Source of the DNA: Dasypus novemcinctus
Lineage: Eukaryota; Chordata; Mammalia; Cingulata; Dasypodidae
Reading direction: 5' to 3'
Length of the DNA: 64,000 bases
NCBI RefSeq assembly: GCF_030445035.2
Contig: NC_080694.1
Span: 72,059,147 to 72,123,146 of the forward strand
Below are positions 11,425 through 21,265 of the stretch, piece after piece; positions within the stretch are counted from its first letter, which is position 1; every line of letters begins with the position of its first letter. The notes under the pieces are model-generated. The model was given only the letters and a program-made list of their open reading frames with translations. It made no database searches and was not told where the DNA came from. The translations under genes were made by a program, and so were the position numbers.

Positions 11425-11876
11425 GATGAGGCATGCACACATAATGTAGATACACAAGGAATAAAAATTCTTCTGATCCAGCAAGGTCCTTCCAAATGGC
11501 TGTATTTATAAAGATATTTGGAGCTGCACTGAAACGTCTTTGTTTTAGTACATCAACTTCTATTTTTTAATTGAACCACCAGGGTAGCCTGTCAAAGACC
11601 TTTTAAAAAGCTCCATGTGTTTCAAAAGTTTTCCCTTCCATTTAAAGACAAATTCTGGGACATTGTAAAGTCTGGGTATTTTCCTTTTGCTAGTTTTTTA
11701 TTTTGGGCTCTCAGGATTATTGGTTCCGGCAAAAAAGTTTGGTCAGGAAGATATTTTTTTAAATTAATGTGCATCTAGGGACATTTTAAAAATTTGTAAA
11801 CAATGTTTTCTTAACACAGTTAGGAAGCAGTTTCTGAACGTATCTACAAGAAATCTCCATCAAGAACATGATTGCT

Positions 11877-12324
11877 GATGTGGAATCTGAGCCTCCTCTT
11901 GACATAGAGGTGCAATGGACACAACCAATCCAATGTCCACATAGAAAAGGTGGCATTGGATTGGGAAAAGTGGACATGATGGCTGATGGGTATGGGGAAA
12001 GGCAGGAAGAGATGAGAGGTGGAGGCGTCTTTGGGACATGGAGCTGCCCTGGATGGTGCTTCAGGGGCAATCACTGGACATTTAAATCCTCACAGGGCCC
12101 ACTGGATGGAATGGGGGAGAGTATGGGCCATGATGTGGACCATTGACCATGAGGGCAGAGGTGCCCAAAGATGTACTTGCCAGATGCAATGGATGTGTCA
12201 TGATGATGGGGAGGAGTGTTGCTGGGGGGGGGGGGGGGGAGAGGTGGGGGGGGGGTGGTAGGGTTGAATGGGACCTCATATATATATATTTTTAATGTAA
12301 TATTAGTACAAAGTCAATAAAAAA
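11877..12324 (+). mobile_element. 5'-truncated L1 3' end inside RBM3 retrocopy
   Basis: A 448-bp L1 3' UTR end, nearly identical to the ends at 16390-16863 and 49280-49756. It carries a G-run (about 12224-12239) and finishes TTTTTAATGTAATATTAGTACAAAG and an A tail. It is flanked by the 15-bp duplication AAGAACATGATTGCT (11862-11876 and 12325-12339). The apparent frames here are UTR noise. Confidence 0.9.
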
Positions 12325-12543
12325 AAGAACATGATTGCTAAAAGATGTTTTTTACTCTATGTTATAAGACTACCACCCTGATTATATAGAAGAGCTTTTT
12401 AAAATGTTTGTGAATGTCATGTTTTTTAATACTGGAAGAAAGAAATATTCTGTTGTGTCTCATAGTGTTTAGGATGTCCTTCATGGAGCTGATTAAAAAG
12501 TTGGAATTTGAAAAAAAATAAAAAAGAAAGAAAAAACTATAGA

Positions 12544-13365
12544 CCAATATCCCTCCTGAATAAAGATGAAAAAAATTCTTAAAAAATACTTGCAAATCAA
12601 ATCTAACAGCACATTAAAATATTTATACACTATGATCATTTGGGATTTATCCCAGGTATGCAAGGGTAGTTCAATATTTTAAAAATCAATTAATGTAATG
12701 CATCATTTTAACAAAATGAAGGGAAAAATTACAGGATCATCTCAATTGATGCAGTAAGGCAATATATAAAAATTACTTACAAAATAGAAATAGGAGACTT
12801 CCTTGACATGATAAAGAACATATGTGAAAAACCCACTGCTAACACCATACTCAATAGTGAAAGACTGAAAGTTTATTTTCCCCCTCTAAGATCTGGAACA
12901 GAGAGAGATACCCAGTCTCACCATGGTTTTCACCATTGTGCTAGTAGTTAGGCAAGAAAAAATAAATAAAAGATATCCAAATTGGACAGAAAGAAGTGAA
13001 ATTTTCACTTCTTGCAGATGACATGATATTATGTATAGGAAGCACCATAAAACCACAACAAAGCTTCTAGAGCTAATAAATGAATTCAATAAAGTGGTGG
13101 GGTACAAGATCAAAATGCAAAAATCAGTACTTTTTCTAATCACCAATAATGAGTAATCGAAGGAGGAAATAAAGAAAATAATTCCAATGATAATAGCAAC
13201 TAAAAGAATGAAGTATCTAGGAATACATTTAACCAATGATGTAAAGGACATATGTGGAAAATTACAGAACTTTACTAAAGTAAATTAAACAACATCTAAA
13301 TAAATGTAAGGGCTTTCCATCAACATAGATTGAAAGACTAAATACAGTTAGGATGTCAATTCTAC
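12544..13365 (+). mobile_element. Older L1 ORF2, continued after RBM3 retrocopy
   Basis: ORF2 reverse transcriptase region resumes directly at CCAATATCCCTCCTGAATAA. It includes the palm region (TTGCAGATGACATGATATTA, about 13013). Degraded by frameshifts. Ends at the LTR inserted near 13366. Confidence 0.8.
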
Positions 13366-14011
13366 CTATAGCAGTTTGATCTTATTTATGAAGTCCAAAA
13401 AGAGATAGAGATTATGTTTGTAAACTGGTCAGTTCCCCTGGGCCTAATTAGATTGTATTAGATCCAGAGGGTTCTCTTTTATTTTATTAGATCAAGATTA
13501 GGGCTTGTATTTGACCATGACATTAGGGCATGCAGGGTTGAATCCCTACTCCCTTGGGGGGAGTAAAACATGCTCTCACATGGAAGTAAACCAAGGGAGA
13601 AGGCAAACACAAAGAGGTGAGTTTTTGATGCTGGAGACTCAGGGAAAGAGCCAAGCTATCTGCCTGATAGTCCACAGCTGACCTTGTGAAGAGACCAAAG
13701 CAGCTGGTCCTGGAAATAAATTGAGCTCCAGGGAGAATGATGAACCTTATGCCAGCCTACAGCTGAGAACAGAAGAAGCTGGGTCCATGGAGACTTAAGA
13801 GAAAGGAGGAAAGCTAAACCCTTGAAGATATCACCTGCCATCTTGCTTCAACACATGGCAACAGACTTTGGGTGAGAATGTACCTCTTATGGTACCTTGA
13901 ATTGTACTCTTGGCCTGATAATTGTAAGCTTCTACCCCAAATAAATACCCTTTATAAAAACCAACAGACATCTGGTCCTTTGCTTCAGCATGCCTTTGGC
14001 AGACTAATACA
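13366..14011 (+). mobile_element. Solo LTR, MaLR/ERVL-like
   Basis: About 645 bp, starting TATAGCAGTTTGAT and ending GGCAGACTAATACACA, with TACCTCTTATGGTACCT and CCAAATAAATACCCTTTATA near the 3' end. A second copy lies at 17019-17651. It is inserted in L1 ORF2, which resumes at CCAAAATGATTTACATATTC. The ending (GACTAATACA) resembles MaLR LTRs. The flanking 5-bp duplication is imperfect (CTACC/CATCC). Family placement is tentative. Confidence 0.6.
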
Positions 14012-14198
14012 CACATCCAAAATGATTTACATATTCAATGCAAACCAAACCAACATTCCAACACCCTACTTGGCAGAAATGGAAGAGACAATGAACAAAC
14101 TTACTTGGAAGGGTAAGGGGCCCCCAATAGCCAAAAACAACTTGAAAAATAATGGAAGTTGGAGCAGTTACACTTCATGACTTTAAATCTTATTACAG
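14012..14198 (+). mobile_element. Older L1 ORF2, continued
   Basis: ORF2 C-terminal region (CATATTCAATGCAAACC, then ACTTCATGACTTTAAATC). Interrupted at 14199 by a DAS SINE and at 14631 by the PPP4R2 retrocopy. It resumes at 19422. Confidence 0.8.
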
Positions 14199-14616
14199 GA
14201 AATCAGATGTGGCTCAACTAATAGAGCATCCACCTACCATATAGGAGGTCCAGGGTTCAGCACCCAGGACTTCCTGACCCACGTGGTGAGCTGGCCCATG
14301 TGCAGTGCTGCAGCACACAAGGAGTGCCATGCCATGCAGGTTTGTCCCCCATGTAGGGAAGCCCCATGTGCAAGGAATGCACTCCACAAGGAGAGCTGCC
14401 CCATGTTGGAAAAACCCAGCCCAGCCAGGAGAGCCACTGCACACACAGAGAGCTGGTGTAGCAAGATAACGCAACAAAAAGAAAAATAGATTCCTGGTGC
14501 TGCATGACAGAATGCAAATGGACACAGAAGAACACATGCAAATGGACACAGAGAGCAGATAATGGGGGGAGGGTGGAAGGGGAGAGAAATAAATAAAAAA
14601 TAAAATCTTTAAAAAG
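14199..14616 (+). mobile_element. DAS-type SINE (tRNA-derived)
   Basis: A 418-bp SINE with a tRNA-like head (A box near TGTGGCTCAACTAATAGAGC, 14209-14228; B box near GGTCCAGGGTTCAGCACCC, 14247-14265). Its body has CATGTGCAGTGCTG and CCCCATGTAGGGAAGCC, and the tail is AAATAAATAAAAAATAAAATC. The exact 14-bp duplication AAATCTTATTACAG flanks it (14185-14198 and 14617-14630). This family is known from armadillos and is the main clue to the host lineage. Not a functional tRNA gene. Confidence 0.9.
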
Positions 14617-15436
14617 AAATCTTATTACAGACCCTGGTGCAGGGAGCCCTGTGGGCAGCTCCCTCCCAATCTGCTCAGGTCTTTGTGTCCACAGCTGGCA
14701 TCTGGACTTTCAGAGGGGAGTTGGAGAAACTCTTGGGGGTGCCACAGCCCCTCTGCCCCTCCTGTGGAAATGGATTGTGGGCCTGCAGCCCCAACCAAGG
14801 TTCTGTATGTCGTCAGACGCCTACATGCCAGGTATTAGGATTTTAAGAAGAGGTAGAAAATAGTTCATCATGTCCTGGAATATTTTCTGTGTCATGTAGC
14901 CAAGATTGGAGAAACAATGACTCAGTGGTCCCAATTTAAGACTTTTTTTTATTTTCAAACTCAAGAAAGTGATGGATGATTTCAGAACTTCGGCTCTGAA
15001 CCAAGGGGTCCTCCCAACCCTAATGTCGAATATATTCCCTTTGATCAAATGAAGGATTTAGTGGTATCCCTTTTGCTATTCAATGATTATGTGAATTGCT
15101 AACAGATCCAGGGAGAAACTATTCAGGAACAGACAATTATCTCAGAAGAGTAGAAAAAAATGTGATGGTCGTTAGCTGGGTTTAGCCTTCTTCAGGAAAA
15201 AACAATTCCAGTAGTTTGAATCAAATGGAAGGTTTTATGTTTCCTGGAAATTTACCACATCAAAAAGAGAGGTCTGAAATAAATGGTCCTGGACCACTCA
15301 ATCCACCAAAGTTTTCCTTGTCAACCTCCATAACAACAAATGGTTTGCCTGAGAACACAGCAGAGTCCAACTCTCAGCAAAATAAGGACAGAATTCACAG
15401 TGACTCCCTGACATCTGGATCAAAAAGTTCCTCAGT

Positions 15437-16863
15437 CCTGGCCAGTGGTGCTCTGTCGTGGTCCCTGGGGGAGCAGTGACAGTCTCCCAGGTGCAGCGGC
15501 GGGGACCGGGAGGGAGTGAGGGTTCAACAGTGAGCCCATGACGCTAATGACTATGCTTGGGAGCTGATAAGTCTAAAATAAGAACAAGGCCTAGAGCAGC
15601 ATTGTGCCTGGGAATTTCCTCCTGTCAGCCTTCATGTTGCTCAAATGTGGCCAGTCTCGAAGCCAAACTCAGCATGTAAATGCAATGCCTTCCCCCCAGT
15701 GTGGGACATGACACCCAGGGATGAGCCTCCCTGGCACCGAGGGACCACTATCAACTACCAACTAATGATGCAACTGGAAAATGACCTCATACGGAAGGTT
15801 CAACGGGGATCAGCGGAATATCCCTGTCTACATAGAATAACATGACTTTAAAATGCTGTTTGACCTAATGTAAGGGGGAAATGGAAAGGAGAAATGAGTT
15901 TATATGGCTACGAGTCTCTAAAAAAGAGTCTGGAGGCTGTCAGAAGGATTGCCCTTATGCACAACTGAGCAGAGTCAGAGAGACAGATAAAGCAGATACA
16001 ACCCCCAGATATCGGTTCCTTCGAGGGCTAAAGAGACCCATGGGAGTTATGGTCATGGCCGATGGGGTTAACTACCAGGTCAGATGGCCCCTCTTTGGAA
16101 CTGGTGTTTATGTGTGACGAATCTGGACTCAGATGGGATCTCTCTTCATAAGACTTTCATGCTAATGTGCTGGAGGTGCAGTTGGTGTCGGGGTTGAGAT
16201 ATATTTAGGGGATATGAATCTCTGGACTGACAGTGTGATAGCCAGGTCCTGAGCCTCAACAGACTCCAGCACCTACAATCTGACTTGTTGGGCTCACCAC
16301 ACTCAGCTAAGATGGAGTTGAAGAAGGACAACCACCACACCATGGAGCCTAGAGTGATTACAACTGAAAGTGGGAGGATTGTATCCAGCATCCATGTGGA
16401 ATCTGAGCCTCTTCTTGACATAGAGGTGCAATGGACACAACCAATCCAATGTCCACATAGAAAAGGTGGCATTGGATTGAGTAAAGTGGACATGATGGCT
16501 GATGGGTATGGGGAAAGGCAGGAAGAGATGAGAGGTGGAGGCATCTTTGGGACATGGAGCTGCCCTGGATGGTGCTTCAGGGGCAATCACCGGACATTGT
16601 AAATCCTCACAGGGCCCACTGGATGGAATGGGGGAGAGTGTGGGCCATGGTGTGAACCGTTGACCATGGGGTGCGGGGGTGCCCAGAGATATACTTGACA
16701 AATGCAATGGCTGTGTCATGATGATGGGAGGGAGTGTTGCTGAGGGGGGGGAGAGGTGGGGTGGGGGAGGTAGGGTTCAATGGGACCTCATATATATATT
16801 TTTTAATGTAATATTATTACAAAGTAAATAAAATAAAATAAAAACAAACAAACAAACAAACAA
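15437..16863 (+). mobile_element. 5'-truncated L1 (3' UTR only) inside PPP4R2 pseudogene
   Basis: A 1427-bp L1 3' UTR beginning CCTGGCCAGTGGTGCTC and ending in an AAAT/AAAC-rich tail. The 15-bp duplication AAAAAGTTCCTCAGT flanks it (15422-15436 and 16864-16878). It is very close to 48336-49740, so the subfamily was young when these copies formed. No coding part is present. Confidence 0.93.
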
Positions 16864-17018
16864 AAAAAGTTCCTCAGTGAGCCCTCTAAAAACCGAACAT
16901 CCACATGAGGATGTTGTGGAAACAGAAGGCTATGAAGTAAGAAGAACCAGATTTTATAAAGAAGGTGAAGTAAGAGAAACAGGCTCTTGAACAACTGCCA
17001 GGGAAATTTCTCTGGCAG

Positions 17019-17651
17019 TTTGATATTATTTATGAATTCCAAAAGGAGATATTAAGTTTGCAAACTGATCTATTCCTCTGGGCATGATACTCTTTGATTG
17101 ATTTAAATTCAAAAGCTTTACATTTACTTGATTAACTCAAGATTAGGGCTTTGATTCAACCACATCCTTAGGGCATGCGATATTGTGTCCCCATCTGCTT
17201 TCTGGGATGATACAACAGACTCTCCCACAGAAGTAGACATACAGAAGTAGATACACAGAGAAGAAGAACACAGAGGAAGAGGGACAGCTCCCCATACATG
17301 GCAGAGGTCTGGGAAAGAGAGATGAGCCAGATAGTTTACAGTAGAAGATAACAGAGCAGGGGAGAAGCTCTTAGGGACAAGGCTTATTCCAGCCTGCAGC
17401 TGGTATCAGAAGAAGATGGGACCAAGAAGCCTTAGGAGGAAAAAGGAAGCCTGAGCCCTTGCAGACATCATCAGCCATCTTGCTTCAACATGTGGCCAAT
17501 GACTTGGGTGAGAAAGTACCTCTTATGGTACCTCAAGTTGAAATCTTTAGGGATTTGCAACTGTAAGATTCTACCCCAAATAATACCCTTTATAAAAAAC
17601 CACAGATTTTTGTTACTTTGCGTTAGTACACCTTTTGGATGATTAATGCAC
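17019..17651 (+). mobile_element. Solo LTR, MaLR/ERVL-like (second copy)
   Basis: Same family as 13366-14011: GGCAGTTTGATATTATTTAT start, GTACCTCTTATGGTACCTC and CCCAAATAATACCCTTTATA near the 3' end, and a GATTAATGCACA finish. It sits in the PPP4R2 pseudogene, which resumes at GTAGGAGAAACATAAGC. No clean target duplication was found; about ten bases of the pseudogene seem to be missing at the junction. Confidence 0.6.
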
Positions 17652-19421
17652 AGTAGGAGAAACATAAGCATCATCTTCATCTCAGGATAAAGGCAAAGAA
17701 AGTAGTTGTTCTAGGCAGCACTGTTCAGAAAAGAATGAAGGGTAGGATGAAAAAGAAGAAGTGTCTTTTATGACATCAAGGGAAATGGTCCCAGAAAGGA
17801 AAAGAATCTGGTGACACCTTAACTGTGAATGAAGGCACTTCTGAGGAAAACAGTCAAATGAAGGAATCTGTTCTGGTCTGGCTCAAACTGAGATTTAAAT
17901 GCTGAAGGTAGTGAGAATATATGTCCTGTAAGTAAAGGTTCTGAGTGCCAACAAACAGTAGAATTAATAGGATCCAATTCCAATTAAACAGGAGAGAATC
18001 TTTCAGAATCATTCATGGAAAATGATGACAAAGCCAAACAGCTACAGATGAAACAATGGAGCGAGATCATTTAGAAACATTTAGATGCAGTATTTTACAT
18101 ACAGTTCTGGTTTTACACTGTATAAAACTTATGTAATAAAATGGACCTTCAGTTTTACTGAAGAAGCAAGTTGTAAAATAAATGCTTTGTACATGTATAT
18201 AATCAGCCTCTCTGGGTCCTGCTTACCATTGAATTTTTTGGTTTGGCTAAATCAGTGGTTTGTTTACAGAAATTTTTAAATTTAGAATTAAAGTTTTTAA
18301 CTGGAAGGTAAAAATTATTATTTTGAAAACATTTTGGAGATTATCACATTTAGTTTATATAAATACAATAAAGCTTTTTGTCTTATCTATGAGAACTGTA
18401 GCAGTTTTCATATTTTGATCATAAGTTTAAATATTTTAACATGGGAATTATAGGTTTTCATGCTGGTTTCCAGATATTATTATTTGACTAAGTACAATGA
18501 AACTTTAAGTTTATATATATAAAAATCATATATATAATCTTTGGGGTGAAATGTGATATTTTTCTGTTGCAATAATAGAATACATTGGATACTTTTTATT
18601 GGCAGTAATTGTGTTCACCTCATTCAGAAGACAGATACTTTCTCATTTGAGTAATTCAAATAAACTGTGATTCTTGTGAAACCCTGGACATCTTAAGTCT
18701 ATTGAAATACCATTCCAAGATATATGCTCAAACTAAAATTCTTTTGTATACTTCTGAGGTGCCTGAGAAAAAAATTTTTGTAATGAAATCATATTCAAAA
18801 CTAGTTTACTCTTTTGTAGAATGAATGAATGCTTATTGGGCTGACATAAAACCTTCTCAGAAGAACTGGACAAGTTCCTTGAACTTTTCTTGCTTTTCTG
18901 AACATTGTGAATGTTATACATTTCTTTCTAAATTCTAGAGGCTACAAATGTCAATGGTATGAAACAAAATTGTACTGGAAAAATTAATATATTACTTTAG
19001 GAATGTACCTGAGTTAAATGACTGAAGCTTTAGGGGTACATAGAAACCAACATAATTTGTATGAAATTTTGAATTAAATATTTTAAACGTGCTTCTTTGA
19101 CAGTCATTGCTATATTTTTTACATCAACACAGAGCACAATCATTTCTCTAAACTCAATATTTTCAAATTCACATATTTAAAGTCATGCAAGCTGCAAATT
19201 CCCTATCAAAATTACTGGCTGCCAAATTCATATTTGTCTCTTCAGCTGTACCATTTGATATTTAGAATTTTTAAATTTCTGAAAAGTAGATTTTATAGAA
19301 TATAATATGTTCACTGTCTTAGTGAAGAGGTATATAATTGTTAAATGAGTTGTGTGTAAACTGAATGCTTTGGTTTTCAATACAGTATTCATATAAAGCA
19401 ATAATATTAATGTCATGAAAG

Positions 19422-19725
19422 AATCTTATTACAAAGCTGTAGTGGTCAAAACAACATAGACTGGCATAAGGAATATATATACCAATGGAATAGAATCAAG
19501 AACACAGAAATAGACCTTCATATCTATGACTAATTGATTTTTGAACAAGCTGATAAGTCCACTTAAATGGGTAAGAATCGTCTCAAACAAATTATACTGG
19601 GAAAACTGGATATCCATATGCAAAGGACAACCCCTACATCACCATATACAAAAATCAACTCATACTCTGACATAGTCTAAAAATAAATGAAGTAAAATAT
19701 TCAATGAATTCATATTAAGGCATCT
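19422..19725 (+). mobile_element. Older L1 ORF2, remaining 3' piece
   Basis: Continues the L1 interrupted at 14198 (CTTATTACAAAGCTGTAGTG, then GACTGGCATAAGGAATATAT). It fades out by about 19725. Confidence 0.75.
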
Positions 19726-20209
19726 GATTTCTTCAAATTAGCTCTACTCTAATTGTATCTAATTGTATCCTTTTATAAAATTAGTTATTTTCCAGTATTT
19801 TGGAAATAGATGTTTCAAAACATCTCTAACAGAAGAGATTTACTATCAACGTCAAGGCAGTGGTAGGTGATTAAATATAATCATTTCCTCAGAGACTTTG
19901 GTCCCAAGAAACTTTCTCTACTAATACATCTGGGATAAAAAAAAATGACCTGTTTGGAACCAAAACACAAGAAGCCTCAGGAATAGAATACAAATAACAA
20001 TTCTACAAATCGTACAAATACAAATATCAGCAAAACTTGTTTGATATCATCTGCAATTATCTCTTAACTAAGCTATTCTCTCCTTGGCCCTTTTATCTAC
20101 TGGAAAACTCACTGTCTGAAGTTAATTTTTAGAGACTCCTCTGTGTACTGCACTCTCTCATCTTCTCTGAACTCTTTAGAAATTAAAACGCATTTGTTCA
20201 TATTTGCTT
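19726..20209. other. AT-rich intergenic stretch
   Basis: No gene, RNA or recognisable repeat was seen here. Confidence 0.5.
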
Positions 20210-21265
20210 TTCATTTAATGATAGTCTCAAAATAAGGTGAGTATTTTCATTTCCCTAATAGCTAGTGATATGCTTTTTGGTCATTTCTGCTTCCTCTTTG
20301 GAGAAATGTCTATTTAAATATTATGCCCATTTTTAATTGGATTGCTTGCTCTTCCATTGTTGAGTTGTATGATCTCTACAGAGAATGGAAATTATACTCT
20401 TATTGGGTATGTGATTTCCAAATATTTTCTTCCATTAAGTGGGCTTTCTTTTCACCTTCTTGGCAAAGTACTTTCAGTCAGAAAATGTTTAAGTTTGAAG
20501 AAATGCCATTTATCCATGTTTTCTTTCATTGCTCATGCTTTTGGTGTAAGGTTTAAGAATGTACCACCTACCACCAGGTCTTGAAGATATTTTCCTAACT
20601 TTTCTTCTAAGAGCTTTATGGTTCTTCCTTTTATATTTAGGTCTTTGATCCATTTTGAGTTAATTTCTATATAAGATGTAAGATAGTAGTCCTCTTCCTT
20701 TCTTTTGGATATGGCTATCCAGTTCTCATAGAACCATTCATTGAATAGACTATTCTGCCCCAGCTGGATGGGTTTGACAGGCTGGTCAAAAATCACTTGA
20801 TCATAGATAGGAAGGTCTTTTTTTGAAACATCAATTTGTTTCCACTGGTCTATGTGTCTATCCTTATGCCAGTACCATGCTCTTTTTACCACCAGAGCTA
20901 GATAATATGCTTTAAAGTCTGGGAGTGAAAGTCCTCCAAATTCACTATTCTTTTTTTAAAATGTTTCTGAATATTTGGGGATCCTTACCCTTCCAAATAA
21001 GTTTGATAATTATGTTTTGTATTTGTTTAAAAATCCTGGTGGACTATGTTAATAAAAAGCATGGTATAGAAAAAATATATACCAAATGTATACTATAGAC
21101 CATAATTAGTGGTAATAATCTTATGATATTATCTCATAATCTGTAACAAATATTCCACAACAGTGTGGGGTTCTGTGGAGGGGATTTGTGTGTGAATTCC
21201 ATATATATGCGTGATTTTTTTGGAAGTTCATAAGGTCTGTAATAAAAGTATATTTTAAAAATAAG
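20210..21265. mobile_element. L1 with inverted 5' part (twin priming)
   Basis: About 20210-20945 is L1 ORF2 C-terminal region on the minus strand; a 119-codon minus frame (20533-20892) reads AWYWHKDRHIDQW and DLNIKGRTIKLLEEKLGK, typical ORF2p tail. About 20985-21265 is L1 3' UTR on the plus strand (CATAATCTGTAACAAATATT, then an A-rich end near 21240-21262). The opposed halves point to twin priming or a later inversion. Flanking duplications were not identified. Confidence 0.65.

Larger units (their letters stand above)
10879..12527 (+). mobile_element. RBM3: Processed RBM3 retrocopy (mRNA copy with UTRs)
   Basis: An intronless copy of RBM3 mRNA: about 75 bp of 5' UTR, the full coding frame (10954-11424), a 3' UTR of about 1.1 kb once the inserted element is removed (11425-11861 and 12340-12510), and an A-rich tail (about 12510-12527). 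Exact 16-bp target duplications flank it. A later L1 3' end (11877-12324) sits in the 3' UTR with its own duplication. It is therefore older than that L1 and younger than the L1 ORF2 it interrupts. Confidence 0.93.
14631..19421 (+). pseudogene. PPP4R2: PPP4R2 processed pseudogene
   Basis: PPP4R2 is a regulatory subunit of protein phosphatase 4 (about 417 residues in human). Recognisable pieces in order: WSQFK region about 14916-14940, [14 protein letters not shown] about 15014-15051, MFPGN and NGLPE regions (15225-15370), an acidic/serine-rich part after 16879 (REGEVRET-like, about 16940-16990), SSSSQDK about 17671-17692, and the C-terminal MENDD...region about 18015-18070. About 1.3 kb of 3' UTR follows. 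Introns are absent and stops and frameshifts are many, so it cannot make the protein. An L1 (15437-16863) and an LTR (17019-17651) split it. AATCTTATTACA at 14618-14629 and 19422-19433 marks its target duplication. The GC-rich 14631-14815 part may be 5' UTR, which I cannot confirm. Confidence 0.85.

Noticed and set aside
14631-14815. GC-rich 69-70-codon frames as a separate small gene
   Set aside because: They lie between the target duplication and the first recognisable PPP4R2 codons, so a 5' UTR remnant is the simpler reading.
16285-16719. Conserved 100-140-codon frames in L1 3' UTR copies (also 49087-49612 and 11786-12146)
   Set aside because: The frames recur only because the UTR copies are nearly identical; they are 3' UTR on both strands with no protein family match that I know.
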